NCBI GenBank assembly: GCA_903813345.2
Contig: CAIIXF020000006.1
Span: forward strand, 22,637,936 to 22,701,935
Source of the DNA: Owenia fusiformis
Lineage: Eukaryota; Annelida; Polychaeta; Sabellida; Oweniidae
Direction: 5' to 3'
DNA: 64,000 bases
The notes below the pieces were generated by a model. It made no database searches and had not been told where the DNA came from. It saw only the letters and a list, made by a program, of their open reading frames with translations. Every line of letters starts with the position of its first letter. Position 1 is the first letter of the stretch. Both the position numbers and the translations under genes were made by a program. This document shows positions 33,735 to 47,114 of the stretch, in pieces.

Positions 33735-36700
33735 TTAATTAATCCATGCATAAGAAGGGAAAAATGGGGCGGCTTCCCATCGTCTGCATTCATTCTCTTT
33801 ATACCTTGGCCTAGTTTCAACTTTGTTTGATATAATTGCAGTTCCAGTTTCCCAATCGGGCCAGTTTGTGATCTTTCCTGTTGTAACAAACTCTTTAATT
33901 CCACTTCGCAAAATTTCAGTCAATTTATTCTCATTTTCCCCGGTAGTATCCATATATTTGGAAAAATCCCCGAAAAATGACATTGAGTCAAAACCATGGA
34001 ATGCATATTCAGCTGCATACTTGAATTTTAATGTGATTGGTTTGGATGGTACAGCTGTAAGGACATAGCGATACACAGGAGACGTGAATGCATCTGCTGC
34101 CTTCTGGGTAAGGACATCAGTTGCACAAATTACTCTAGCATCAGATACTAAACTTGTAAACTGAAACTGTGGTGTCACATTGTGTGGATAACTGAAAAAT
34201 AAAGAGTAAATCAAAAGTTACATTCAATACTCTCCATACAAAGTTAACTACATGTCTTGAAACTAATACTTCTGCCTTGTGCAAAAATAGCTTCCTTGAA
34301 TTGGTACGATCCTAAAATTAATCCGAATAAATTTCGATGCATAACATATTGTGGGATTAATCTGGGAATTTATCCTATCATCAATGAATTCAAACTATCT
34401 TCAAGGATAATTCTTACCCTACTCTTAATTTTTAACTGTACTGCGACCGTAGCTTCCCAAAATCAAGATAATGAATATGCAATATAAAATATAGGGATAA
34501 GCAGTACGATGTACATTTTCCATATCGATTTTGTAAAGCTACAGGTGACGTTTGCCCACCATAGAGCAACAGTGAACTTACCAAGAGTTCCTAAAATGCT
34601 GAAAGGTAAATTCTCACAACATCTCAATCTTAACCAGATTTCATAAATTAATGAGAATAAAAGAAACTTACTCTTGTAACACCTGATCAGCAAGGGTGTT
34701 GTCAAATGAGTCCATGGCATCACGGACAACTTGATCATATTTCTCCCAGGTCCAAGTGGGAAGATCCATTTCTGTGGGGGCAAAATCGATCTCTTGAGCT
34801 GTGTTTCCTAAAGTAAGCAATAAGATTTCAAAATGTGATAGGCTCCCTCCCTCCACTCCTTATTATAAGGCTTGTGACACTAAAATGACATTTGTGTAAA
34901 TAACTGATTGATAACTGAATAACTCATATTTTGAAAATTTCAACAGATCCCTTTTCAACTGATAGATTGACATGCAAAAAGACCCTGCTAAATAAAACAT
35001 ATTGGTGCACTAATGCCCCTCTGGGTAATGACCTACCTATTACAAGAGGAACATCATTCCCAGCACCCTGTGCCCAAACATCAAATGGTGCTGAGGGTAT
35101 CACTTCACCTGGAAATATAGAACCATACACAAATATAAAACGAGGCATAAATATACAAAAAGTCACCACCTGCCATTTATACAGATGCTGACACGACTGA
35201 GAACAAGGCACAGACGTGAACAATATCGTACCTAAAACACAGCAGTGTGACAGTGAAGAATTTAGGACGGAAAATCCAAAATGGCCACCTTAAAATTTAC
35301 CCAGAATGCCCAAAAACTAATCAGTTTTTAACTTTGATACGTAGAATCATCCCTGAAAATTTCAGATGAATCCATCAAATGGTTTGGCTGGAAACCTGTA
35401 GACAAGTCTTGAAAGTGAAGATTTTAGGACGGAAAATCCAAAATGGCCACCTTAAAATTAACCCAGAATGCCCAAAAACTAATCAGTTGTTAACTTTGAT
35501 ATGTAGAAACATCCCTGTAAATTTCAAAAAATGAATCCGTCAAATGGTTTGGCTGGAAAACTGTAGACAAGTCTTGAAAGTGAAGATTTTAGGACGGAAA
35601 ATCCAAAATGGCCACCTTAAATTTTACCCAGAATGCCCAAAAACTAATCAGTTGTTAACTTTGATATGTAGAAACATCACTGTAAATTTCAAAAAATGAA
35701 TCCGTCAAATGGTTTGGCTGGAAAACTGTAGACAAGTCTTGAAAGTGAGGATTTTAGGACGGAAAATCCAAAATGGCCACCTTAAAATTAACCCAGAATG
35801 CCCAAAAACTAATCAGTTCTTAACTTTGATACGTAGAAACATCCCTGAAAATTTCAGATGAATTCGTCAAATGGTTTGGCTGGAAACCTGTAGACAAGTC
35901 TTGAAAGTGAAGATTTTAGGACGGAAAATCCAAAATGGCCACCTTAAAATTTACCCAGAATGCCCAAAAACTAATCAGTTGTTAACTTTGATATGTAGAA
36001 ACATCCCTGTAAATTTCAAATGAATCCGTCAATTGGTTTGGCTGGAAACCTGTAGACAAGTCTTGAAAGTGAAGATTTTAGGACGGAAAATCCAAAATGA
36101 CCACCTTAAATTTTACCCAGAATGCCAAAAAACTAATCAGTTCTTAACTTTGATACGTAGAAACATCCCTGAAAATTTCAGATGAATCCGTCAAATGGTT
36201 TGGCTGGAAACCTGTAGACAAGTCTTGAAAGTGAAGATTTTAGGACGGAAAATCCAAAATGGCCACCTTAAAATTTACCCAGAATGCCCAAAAACTAATC
36301 AGTTGTTAACTTTGATACGTAGAAACATTCCTGAAAATTTCAGATGAATCCGTCAAATGGTTTGGCTGGAAACCTGTAGACAAGGCTTGAAAGTGAAGAT
36401 TTTAGGACGGAAAATCCAAAATGGCCACCTTAAAATTTACCAAGAATGCCCAAAAATTAATCAGTTCTTAACTTTGATACGTAGAAACATTCCTGAAAAT
36501 TTCAGATGAATCTGTCAAATGGTTTGGCTGGAAACCTGTAGACAAGCTGAAAAGTGAGACGCCGCCCGCCCGCCCGCCACCCGCCTGTCATGCTGACGAC
36601 AATATCGTACCTTAATTAGGTACGATTAAAAGACGCCAAACACCATCCACAAAAAGTTGGAGACTATAACAATATGTCATCACTTGTGGTGACATAACAA

Positions 36701-39700
36701 TACTTTATTTAGTTGCCAAAGTACATAGACATATTCTTACCCTGATGTCAAGAGGGTATTTTTAAGCATGTATTAACACCTTTTGGAACAAAACCTTTAT
36801 ATTTACTTCAGACATTTAACCGAATCCCATGGGGAAGCAACAATAAATACTATTGCATGAAAAAAATCTGATTTGGGAAAAAGGCATCCAATATGCGTAA
36901 CTCTGTTTATCCTATGCCAAGTAGAGTTTTAGGGAGATAAGTTGGTAAGATATATCCCGTATCCTGATTTTGAGGTTTATGCCCCTGAAAACTCTACTTG
37001 GAATAGGATAAAGCAGTTATGTATGGTCGGTTTGAATATGGGGTTCATCCCTCGTGAGATATGCACATCTACCTTCGGTCCCTATGGTCCCTCAAGTAGA
37101 TATGCATATCACCCTCTGGATAAACCCCATATCCAAAACCTCCCAGTACATAACCCTTATATATTTAAGTAAGTCAATTATTACCATCAATTATTGCTAC
37201 GGGTCCAGAGAACTGCCCATTCTTGGGGATATCAGTAAGATCAGCCATCCTCCATGCAGGGTACACATCCCAAGGTATGGCATCCACAATTTCACGTGGG
37301 GTTAGATTATATAAGCATTCTAACCGATTTGCAGCCTGGTCACACTTTGTATTTCTAAAAACCATGGTCACTAACATTATTCGTTATTCATACTTGTAAT
37401 ATGATATGTGATGTCACAATGACTAGAACAATTGATTTACTGGTCTATAATTGAGTATGTATGACCTCTAAGTGTCATCAGTGCAAATAATTGTTTTTCC
37501 GGTTTGTTTCATATTAAAACTGTAACAAACACCTTAATTCTACGATTTAAGGCAAATATATGGCCTTAGATTTTATTCTGGCCCTGCCAGATGAAAAAAG
37601 AATAAATCCTCTGTCATATACTGCGCCATAAATCAGAATCTAGGTCTTTATTCCTTAAATTAGACTACCGGTATTATAAAAAGCAGCATCAAAACTAACT
37701 AACTTGACTAAATAACAACCTCATCACAGTTTACGAACCTCGTGTTAAACATTTGATTAAAAAAAAGAAATTGTGATTTGCTGTATTGATTATGAATGAA
37801 ATAATGTACAAATATATAATATGAAATAAATTACAAAAAAAAAATCAAAACTTCTTGAACACCAGAGTATTTTTCTCACTTGCTTGCTTGTATTTCTGAT
37901 CAACAACAAGATGACTAAAACAATAAATCCATAAGAATCTACAGACAGAATTTTGTATATGATGTACAGAATCTACTAATTTGACGAACAGAATTCACTA
38001 CTTGAAATACAACATTTATTCTTCAAGTAAAAAATGTACTAATAAATGTACAGCATTTTCTACTTGATGTACATGAACTACTTACGCAAGGAAAACCTTA
38101 TTGTCTTCTTGGGCATCGGCCAAAGTTGCTTCATACTTGACTGAACTACTCATCAGCCAAGCTCTACTGAATAAGCCCTTAGCCTCAGGACTGGCAAGCA
38201 GTGCATATATGGATGTCCCTCCAGAGCTTACTCCAAACACCGTAACCTATAGAATACATGAGATTTAATGATTAGGCTAGAGTGAGTTTATCCAAATTTT
38301 GTCTGAAGGAAATGGGCGGGAAAATAATGTTCAAGTTGGGGACTAGAGGGGTTGGTTGACACAGGCAACATTCAAGATATCCTGGTTGTAGCCCTACTGC
38401 CTTACCTGAAGATTTTCAACATCATTTTAACTTAATACAGTGCATAATTTCCTTATCTTTCAGATATAGGGACCAATGGTTCAACAAAGAATTATGACGA
38501 AATGTCAAAAGGTAGAACAAGAAGTTTTGACTGAATGCTTGCGATAAACAGACATGCAAAATGTCACAACCTGGCATTTGTTACCCAAGTTACAAACGCC
38601 AAACACCAACCGCCACCACAAAAAGTAGGAGACCATTGCACTAATAGTTTCAAAAGAGGATGTTGTTTCGCATCTGGTTTTGTGTCACTATCGTTGATTA
38701 ACAGTGGCCTCTTTTAGAGATTAGGTCGTCACGGCAACAGATGCTGGCGCCACCTATTTACTTTAATAATACATGGAAGATATTTTCTCTCACCTGAGAA
38801 GGGTCACCTCCAAACTGTTCAATGTTATCCTGAACCCACGTTAGAGCAGCAATCTGATCCATGAAGCCGTAATTTCCCGATGATTTGCTTGTGGAATTCT
38901 GGGATAGCTCCTCTAGGGCCATGAAGCCGAATGCATTGACACGATAGTTGAAACTGACAAAGACAACATCCATAGATTTGGTGACTTCCGGAGTTGGCAT
39001 ATCACCTTTTGTATTTCCACTGCCATACTGTAGGTATCCACCATGGATCCACACCTGTAGAAAATGCCAATATAATAGCAACATCAAGTACAAAAAATAT
39101 TGGCTATGGGGGTGTTTTTTTTGGCCCACCCTGTATATTTGTTTTTGTTCTGCGAAAAATTTGAAGTACTGCAAATGTACGTCGAAATGAAGTGGAAGTA
39201 AAATATTATGTTATCAGGATTTGACAAAAATAATGCAGGATAAATATAACTAAGAACTTACCATAACAGGTCGTTTTCTAGTTTTATTAAAACTTGGAGT
39301 CCAAACATTAAGATATAAGCAGTCTTCAGCTCCAAATATTTTTTCTGATCCAAATTCATACTGGAAGCATTTACTTTTGAACTGTTTAGCATTATATGTG
39401 TTGTTCTCAGTCCCACATTTAATAGATTCAGTCTTAGGGCGCCTCCATCGATTGTTTCCAGTGGGGGGTTCGGCATAAGGTATACCCTGTAAGAGTAAGT
39501 ATCAAATTCAACATGTGCAACAAAGAGTGGGATTTTCAAGGTGTGACATACCTAGTTTTTTTGCTTTACCATTCAGGGTGAGACAGTTTTCAAGGTGTGA
39601 CATAGTTTTTTTTCACCATTCAAGGTGTGACATACAGTGTTTTTTGTTTTACCATTCAATGTGTGACATAAGGTGTTTTTGGTTCATCACTCAGGGTTTG

Positions 39701-42343
39701 ACATGCTGAGTGCTTATTTTCAACTACAATAGAAAAACTTAAGTCTTCATTCAAGTTTGTTCCTTATACTCGTAATCTTAGTATTGCACACTGAGCAAAT
39801 GAAATATATATGCATTCTTGTAACATTGTTTTATGCATGTTTAAAAGCTATCCTTAATCTAATTTCCTCATTTGCTTTTAAAATAATACGACTTATACCA
39901 AAATATGTCTTTTGAGACTCCTACCTTAAAAACAAAGACCTGGTCTTCAATGACACCCTGCAGAGAACCGCACGATACTTGAGCAATAGCCCTTGGGTCA
40001 TCATAGGAAAATGTACTATTTGGTGACTTAGAAGGAGTCTTCTTGCTTGGATCGGGATGTACAGCAGCGACAATTATTATCACGATGATAACCACCAAAA
40101 TTAGAATCGTGAAAAGAGCTATCAGAGCCCAACGTACAAATGGGCGCTTCAAAAAAGGAACTTGTTTTGAGTCTGGTTTTGTACCTCCATTTTCGGTAGT
40201 GGAGACATCTTTTGGAGATTCATTCACCTTGGCAACAGATGCTGTCGCTGCAGGTGCTGCCACCTATTTTAAGAAAACAGTTGTTCTTAATCATATCAGA
40301 CTCAAACTCTTATTTTCAGTTAATCGTTTGTTCAAAGTTACAAACTGTACCACATCAATTATTTAACAAAATTATGAAAAGGTTATCATTCAAGATATCA
40401 TTATTTTCTAATAAAGAAAATATCTTAAGGATCCAGTAAATGCTGTTTTGTTAATGTTACCTCTTCATCATCTTTGAGTAACTTTTCAGTCTCCTCGTCA
40501 TCTGTTTTGTTGCCCTCTGTCTCATCTTTATTAGTATCTTTAGCATCACCTGCAGCAGCTGGATCAATGGCAGTTTCATCCTGGGCTTTAACATCATCCT
40601 CTACTTTAATATCTTCTGCTTTGATATCATCACTCGCCTGAGTTTTTATAACAAAATATTCATCATTTTAAAACTGTAATCAAACAGAGATTGTTTTGCA
40701 GGGTCTATATAAAAATGATTGCCATAATTTAACATATAAGCAATTGGTCATTGCCTAAGAAACAACTCATTTTTCCAAGATCATTGCTAAAGTAAAAGTG
40801 TCTGCTACTGCCATTCAGACAGATGTGAGTTTTGAACCGTGTTGTTTTGCATCAAATTCAGTGTATCTACCATTAACCGTAATGCTGACTGTTAATACCA
40901 TTTCTCTTAACAGACACCGAATGCCAGATACCAACTGCAGTCACAAAAATGGAGACCATAACAATATGTCACCACTTTTGGTGGTGACATAATAACCAGT
41001 TTAGAATAGCATAACCTAGAACCATTTTATGTTTTATAAAAGTCAACACTATTTTACAATTGGCATTAAGATGTTACTAATCTGTCAAACTGAGAGCTGA
41101 CAGCACTCACAAATTGTCTATAAAAAGTCTATAAATGTTTTGAGAAATATGAGAGAACCAGGGATGCATGTAAATTGCACTGTATACATGTAATAAGTAC
41201 AATTTATTAGAGTTACACTTGTTAAAATAAATAAGTTATTACTCAACAAGTAAAACCTGGACCTGCAAAGGAGTTCGCTTCATCATAAAACCAACCTGCT
41301 CCCCTATACACTTTAAATGATTATTCAGTGCATGTACGTGTATACTAACAGCAACAATTGGACTGAATTTCGAATTTGAAGTTTTTTATATCTGAGTTAT
41401 ATTCTATTGAATATAATAACATCTTTTTGTAAAATGATTAAACACTTAAAATCAAACCCTTAAAAGTGCAATATCCAAATATCAAACTTAAATGTTAATT
41501 GTAATCAAATTTTGTTATTGTAAAACCTCTCAACAGAAATGCATGATCACTTTGAAATTTTAAGAGCAGTTTTACGATTGAGCAGCTGAGAGTGATAAGG
41601 CAGACACCTTGAGAGGAAGTCTCATTTAAATCATCTTCAGACTGGTGAAATTTACCAGACAAAATACTTGTCTTGTATCTGAGTGACACCAGGTAGTCAC
41701 TAGAAGTTCAATATCATAGAATGCAACTGTTGATTCAACATTACTACTTTCCGATTTGATAGACTGTCTATATAATTCATTTTAGCAAAACAACCTCTCA
41801 TTTGAATGATGTGCACATCCTTGGCCCAAGAGTAATTCATTGCATTACATTACATGATCTGCTATGAAAGCAGTGAAGGACCGATCTTGAAGGATGTGAT
41901 GTGCATATTATACATTTCTTCCTTTTGAAAAAAAAAATTGATAGTGTCACTGTGTCGTCTTAAAGTCCCCATGTATTTCATCAAAATGTAATATACGAGT
42001 AAGAAACTTTTTTGAATAATATTTTTTTTCAAATAATAAAAAGGCCAACAGCTTTGTTTTATTTGTAAGTTAGCATATTTAATATCTGTGATATAAGTGA
42101 TGACAAAAAATATTTGGATAATTTAACAATCTTTTCAAACATTTTACATGCTCTTAGTTGTAAAAACAAGATGCTAAAATGAGGTTGAATAAAGTGGCTT
42201 AAATAAACTGAGGTTCAAATGCATGATTCTTAAAAAATTTTAATTCTAAAAGGCATTATATTTACCTTCTCCGTTTCTTTTTGGACTTCATCTCCAGGCT
42301 CTACAATCTTCAGTTCCACATCAGCAGCTTTTGTCTCCGACAT
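33735..42343 (-). CDS. Type II membrane carboxylesterase / cholinesterase-like protein (10 exons, complete)
   Basis: Coding exons in order: 42343-42266, 40637-40461, 40263-39925, 39486-39262, 39054-38794, 38246-38086, 37354-37185, 35108-35037, 34807-34672, 34191-33735. The sum is 2076 nt, 691 aa, all GT-AG with consistent phases. Residues 1-125 are acidic and disordered (KAEDIKVEDDVKAQ style). LKRPFVRW precedes one membrane helix (about 130-153), predicting cytosolic N-terminus and extracellular catalytic domain. Alpha/beta-hydrolase landmarks: GIPYAEPPTG, EDCLYLNVW, WIHGG (277-279), NYRVNAFGF, and the nucleophile elbow G-V-S367-S-G. The acid E500 is in GNTAQE and H605 is in AFHGFD, so the Ser-Glu-His triad appears complete. 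The residue before the serine is V, where most relatives have E. It probably hydrolyses esters at the cell surface; a true acetylcholinesterase role cannot be assigned. Confidence 0.94.
35143..36698 (-). mobile_element. Hairpin-ended dispersed element, expanded copy 6, carrying a 162-bp satellite
   Basis: The left end (AAAAAGTCACCACCTGCCAT) and right end (GACGCCAAACACCATCCACA, then AATATGTCATCACTTGTGGTGACAT) are those of the short copies. They are separated by 1.4 kb of satellite instead of about 60 bp. A repeated CAATATCGTACCT word borders the array on both sides. It lies in the intron between the 35108-35037 and 37354-37185 exons of the carboxylesterase. Confidence 0.8.
35252..36548. repeat. 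Satellite array, eight monomers of 162-165 bp
   Basis: The word AGGACGGAAAATCC recurs at 35264, 35426, 35591, 35756, 35918, 36080, 36242 and 36404, giving steps of 162, 165, 165, 162, 162, 162, 162. Each monomer contains AAAATGGCCACCTT, ACTAATCAGTT and GGTTTGGCTGGAAA. Divergence between monomers is low. A CCGCCCGCC stretch follows at 36562-36585. Confidence 0.95.
38550..38640 (-). mobile_element. Hairpin-ended dispersed element, copy 7 (truncated)
   Basis: ATGCAAAATGTCACAACCTG start, GCCAAACACCAACCGCC core, stops at AAAGTAGGAGACC. Carboxylesterase intron. Confidence 0.7.
39534..39705. repeat. Tandem repeat, about 45-bp unit, four copies
   Basis: Repeats of TTCAAGGTGTGACATA followed by a T-rich spacer and ACCATTCA, in the carboxylesterase intron just before the 39486-39262 exon in transcript order. 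Confidence 0.75.
40900..40992 (-). mobile_element. Hairpin-ended dispersed element, copy 8 (partial)
   Basis: CCAGATACCAACTGCAGTCA core and ATATGTCACCACTTTTGGTGGTGACAT end, with an intact terminal hairpin; the other end is eroded. First intron of the carboxylesterase. Confidence 0.75.
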
Positions 42344-42716
42344 TATTCTGCAACAAAAATATTAAACCTTCATGCAATAGTAATACTTGGTCTAATAGTA
42401 TGAAGAAAGTCAGTATGTTCTTTAATCAGTAAATGTATTTATTTTTTATTGAATCACGGAGGTAGCTATTCAAATACTTGAATCAATGAAGTACAAGTAA
42501 AATACATGAATCATCAGGAAATTCAAAGGGCTCTTTTACGAGTGGGTTGTTTAGCGTTTACTTGAGCCCCAGTAAAAAATGACATAGTGGTGTCATGTGA
42601 CACAATGACATGACTATTTAGATGTTTTATATCAATGGAACATGAATAATCTTTGCAAAGGTGAAAATGAAACTTATGACTCAAATAACAAAGTAAGTTC
42701 TGAGGTAACTTTTTAA

Positions 42717-43262
42717 ACAGGGTGGTCTAAAAAACTGGAAACATTTCACCATTTTCCTCATATCTTTATCATTTTAAAAAATAAGTTCCTGATATTTTAC
42801 ACATTTGTACGTCATTCAATTTCCTACCACGCTACCATATTTCATGACCATCTGATTGATAGTCACCATGCTACAACAGTTTAAAGAACATGCCCCAGTG
42901 GTCACATTTTTGCACATGCACATGGCGTCCAGGATGTCCCTACCTGTGGGGATATGGCAGAGTGTATGAGAATGACCTCAGGACAATTGCAAACCTCAAA
43001 AGTGAGATCATCTGTATCATTCAGGCCATACCTGCTGAGGAATGCATTTGGATCATTGACAACTGTGTAGGTGTACTGTAACTACAGCGCGATGATGGCC
43101 AAATCTGAAGCATGTTATTCAAAGTGCTGTAAAATTGTGACTATCTGATGGTCACGAAACATTGCAGGGTTGTAGGAAATTGAATGATGTACAAATGTGT
43201 GAAATAATGGGGAGTAATTTCTTAAAATGACAAAGATAGGAAATTTTTTTTGACCACCCTGT
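42717..43262 (+). mobile_element. Tc1/mariner-derived element with transposase C-terminal relic, copy 2
   Basis: Inverted ends CAGGGTGGTCTAAAAAAC and TTTTTTGACCACCCTG. The + strand at 42890-43081 is open and encodes CPYLWGYGRVYENDLRTI followed by ANLKSEI and a helix with IPAEEC, the well-known last domain of mariner-family transposases. The DDD catalytic core is absent, so this is an internal deletion derivative. It is closely related to 29581-30160. Confidence 0.85.
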
Positions 43263-43366
43263 ACCTCTGTCTGAATGCATGTTTTTGCATAGTTGAAAGC
43301 TGTGGATTTAACATGATGGCTATGATTTAACTCTTCAAGTTTCGTATTCTTTAAATGTGATAGTGT

Positions 43367-43539
43367 ACAAATAGTGACTGCCATTGAGGGAAATAGTGCA
43401 AAATAATTTCCTCAAGGGAATATCCTGTCCACTGACACGTTCCCGAGGCTGCAGGCCGAGGGAACAAGTCAGTAGACAGGATATTCCTGAGAGGAAAATT
43501 TTTACACTATTTCCCGAAAATGTGGCAGTCACTATTTGT
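43367..43539. mobile_element. 173-bp palindromic MITE
   Basis: Ends ACAAATAGTGACTGCC and GGCAGTCACTATTTGT, with inner mirrors AATATCCTGTCCACTGAC / GTCAGTAGACAGGATATT and GTTCCC / GGGAAC. Most of the element pairs with itself. Confidence 0.8.
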
Positions 43540-44384
43540 TTTATTATATACCTGATAAGTACTCTGTAAACAAAAACAAAATGAGAAGTCTTCATTTCAA
43601 TATCAAATGTTCACAGGTTCTTATTGGCATTTAAAGGCATTTTACCTTTCAACTCCTATAATCTCAGATTTGGGGGAAGATAAAATGTACTATTGACTGG
43701 TCACATGACCTAACTGGTGATTAGTACAATTCATCTTCCCTGAAAGCAGGGATTTAGGACTTTCCAGGGAATAAGTTCATCTATTCCATGTCATGTGACC
43801 ATGAATAAGCCAATGAGCATCTAGAATACATTTGAGGTATATAATAACTTAAACTATATCTGCAGTTATTATTAAGAAGTACTGCTTAATTCCTCATACT
43901 TAAACAATTTACATATTGTGTATAAAATCTGTCACTTTACAATATATCTTGATGGTTCCAGGTTATATCTAATTTGCAAACCATCCTTGTAACTTGCTTT
44001 CCCGGCTAACAGGTACCATCCATGGAACCTTCATACACCTCTATTTTGTTTCATGTTTCAACTACATTGCCTTCCCCCCCCTTTACCAGTAGTAGTGGCT
44101 GGAGTTTATACATAAATTCATTCCTTTACTTAGCAATAATATGCACCAAATTGATTGCCAAAGTTTTATAAAAAATATAAGCGACAATTTCAATAAATAA
44201 GAACAGGAATACATAGAAATTGAAAAGGTATCAATGAAGTTGTATAACTTATATACAAAGCTATAATTCCATGGGCCAGGGATGAGTTAACACATGTAAA
44301 AATCAGACAAACTGATCAATATGGCTCATACTTTCATTCACAAAATCACTCATTAGTTAGATAATTTTTCATATAATGAGTTAT

Positions 44385-45780
44385 CTAAATTTTCATCCCC
44401 ATACAAAAGGAACCGAACTTTGTCAACTTTTTAAAATTCTGAACCAAAAGATGAAGATTTGAAGTTCGCAGTACTGCAAATAAAGTTTTACGCTCATTAA
44501 CAAGCAGAGGACATTTTAAGATAAAATGAGAAGGTGTTTGCGGTAATCCACAAAAAGGATCAACTACATAAGTGAAAGTTATGCATATAGCTGCGATTTT
44601 AAAAGACCTACTGAGTTTGTTAAAAGCATTCAACATATCTAGGCCTTTCATTTACCATTTTGCTTGGCTTAGTGCCTATATCATTGATATAAACAAGGAA
44701 GCAATGTGGTCCAAGCACTGTTCCTTGGGGAACTCCTGATTTTACCGGAGTTTTTGAACTTGATTCACCGTCAAGCACTATCTCATGTGATCTTCCCACA
44801 AGCCAGGATCTGAACCAGTTCAAGTTGTTATTACAGATTCAATAGCAGTCAAGTTTGAACAGGAGGCACTCCTGGTCTAACCTGTCAAACACTCTTGAAA
44901 AGTTAAGTACCAACATCTCTGTTTTTTTTTTATTGTTGTCAAGGGTTCAAGCTATGTTTTCTATTTTATTGACGAGTTGGGTTTCACATGAGTGCTTTGA
45001 CCTGAATCCATGCTAAATGTTTACCAGGATTTCATATACACTGTAGGTCAATTAGGTCAAAATGGGCCATTTTTGATATGTTCTATTATTTTACATGGAA
45101 CTGACACTAGAGATACATGTCTGTAATTCACAGCCTCATATCTTCTTCCTTTCTTTATAAATAGCTGTAACATTGGCATGTTTCCAGTCTATTGGCACAA
45201 AGTCATCAATAGACTGTTGAAACTAGTTTGAATTGGTGATATGCTGTAAATACACTCCTTTAGGACCCTAGTTGGCATGAGATCAGGTCTAATGGCTTTT
45301 GATTGATTCAGGCTAGTTAGCATTTTAATGCTTTGGAATGGCGGGAATTTGACTGGGTCCAATTGTTAGTAATGTAGTATCCTCATCTATGAATGCAGAG
45401 TTGTATTTGTCATTGAGGATGCTTTCTGGGCAGCGTCAGTCATTTCATCACCATTTTTGTTACGTAGCACGCTGATACCTAATGCATCTTTGCACATTTA
45501 GACTTTATATAACTCCAGAAGCATTTGGTAATGCTTTTGTGCAGAACATTCTCATTTATGATTTCGCTTTCATCAATGTCCAGCAGATCATTGATGTAGC
45601 GCTGATGTTCAGACTTGCTTGACAGGAAAGCGACAAGTTTTTGGTAAGTGATGACATGACCAACTTGTCCATCGATATCATTGTTGAGCGCAAATGAACC
45701 TGACACAGTATTTCAGAAGCAGTCCTAAAGTTCATTCACATAGGCGAGGTAATTTTTGACAGGCTCTTACTCTCTTTTCC
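44385..45780 (-). pseudogene. Decayed non-LTR retrotransposon (reverse transcriptase fragments)
   Basis: On the - strand, frames with stops and shifts read in order: a linker-like WSYIKSKCAK block (about 45500), KAIRPDLMPTRVLKE (about 45260), VPIDWKHANVTAIYK (about 45170), a degenerate FSRVFDR block (about 44890), and SGVPQGTVLGPHCFLVYIND (about 44680-44740). The last is the hallmark of non-LTR reverse transcriptases. It then jumps to a C-terminal CGLPQTPSHFILKCP segment (about 44500), losing the region that should carry the YADD catalytic motif. It is a dead copy (Jockey/CR1/L2-like range; exact clade not assigned). Confidence 0.85.
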
Positions 45781-46066
45781 TTGATGCTCAGAGGGGGGTG
45801 GACTTTAATTTCGGTCATCTTTCATTCTTGCACAAAAGATGCATTAGTGTATCAAAAGTGGGGGACAAAAATAAAACTCAACCCTCAAAAGTTGTCACAA
45901 TGAGCTAAATTCTAAGTTTCGTGTCTCAAACTCTCCTTAGTGGAAGAAAAATAATTCCCATTCACTTTAAGTAGCACAATAAATGAATCCAAAGCTTCAT
46001 ACCTGCAAATGATGGATAAATCCCTACCACATCGAACGAATGTTTTCATGAATCGCCATGTTTGTC

Positions 46067-46256
46067 CAAAGAGGATTGACTCCAAGAATGCAACATCAGG
46101 TAACCTTATTTACTATTTTTTTCATGGCCTGAGTTCGTCGCTAACATGCTAAATATAAGAGTTAGCTGACGTTTGGGAGTCTGACTTACCTTCTAAAGGT
46201 TAGAACCCGAATCTTGACATGTGTCACGTTGCATTCTGGGAGCCAATCCACATTGG
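46067..46256. mobile_element. Diverged copy of the promoter-MITE at 8863-9054
   Basis: Ends AAAGAGGATTGACTCCAAG and TTGCATTCTGGGAGCCAATC match the unit in the WDR45/JmjC spacer. It lies between the carboxylesterase 5' end and INTS12. Confidence 0.65.
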
Positions 46257-47028
46257 CGACGTAACATGTGAATGTCCACTTCAAATTTTTAAGTTCTTAT
46301 TTGTAATTATGGACACGAATTCCACTATATCTGGACTTATTAGGATGGAGAAAATAGAGCACTAAAATACACTGAGGTAAGAATTTATTACATGTGTGAC
46401 AGCATGTAATTTCCATAGCTTTTGTAATTCTTTATGTCCCCCACTGTAGACTATTAATTGAGGGTCGATAATTCTTCAGAATGTTTGAATAACTAGAATA
46501 TTCAGTGGTTTACTTTTCAAAATTGCAAAAAAACTCCAACGAACATGCACTCTGGCCTTAGCTTAGGCCAAGCCAAAAAAATTAAGAAAAGGAGGGAAAC
46601 GTGTCTCCCACTAATATGTAAAACTATACTCATTCACCCAAGATCCAAGCGTATATATACGGTTTAAATGTCTCTTACATACTCATATATTAAATCTCAA
46701 TATTGTGAAATCCATACTTACGTCTATTTTGATATATTCGAGAAAGTACGGAGATGCGAATCCAAACCAAGGTTTTAGCCGCGATTTTTTCTTTCCTCCA
46801 GGATTGAAGATTAACTTCCGGTTTGGAAAGTGTTTTCAATCACATTTTCTTATTTTACAACCTCAGTCGATATAGTAAGTAATTTGAAATGGTATTTCTA
46901 TAATATTTTAATCGAGGTTAATATGTAAAACTGAGTTCTTCATTGTAGTTACTATTATGTTCTAAATGTCGCATGATTGCCCTTTCATAAAGTCTCATTC
47001 GAAAGATTGAGGATTCATGGGTTCTTCC

Positions 47029-47114
47029 ACAGGCAATGGAACATAGAAATAATCCCCCTTATTTACTTATGTACAGAGAGTGGGGGGGGATTATTTCTAT
47101 GTTCCATTGCCTGT
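47029..47114. mobile_element. 86-bp palindrome with 10-bp target duplication
   Basis: Perfect 30-bp arms start ACAGGCAATGGAACATAGAA and end TTCTATGTTCCATTGCCTGT, with a loop of about 26 bp. The direct repeat GGGTTCTTCC lies at 47019-47028 and 47115-47124. The perfect arms suggest a recent insertion. Confidence 0.85.

Noticed and set aside
35252-36548. Regular array resembling a CRISPR locus
   Set aside because: Whole 162-bp units repeat without unique spacers, and the setting is an intron of an animal gene. It is a satellite.
44620-44823. An active reverse transcriptase
   Set aside because: The VPQG block is present, but the catalytic YADD region is deleted and flanking frames hold stops and shifts. 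It is a dead copy.
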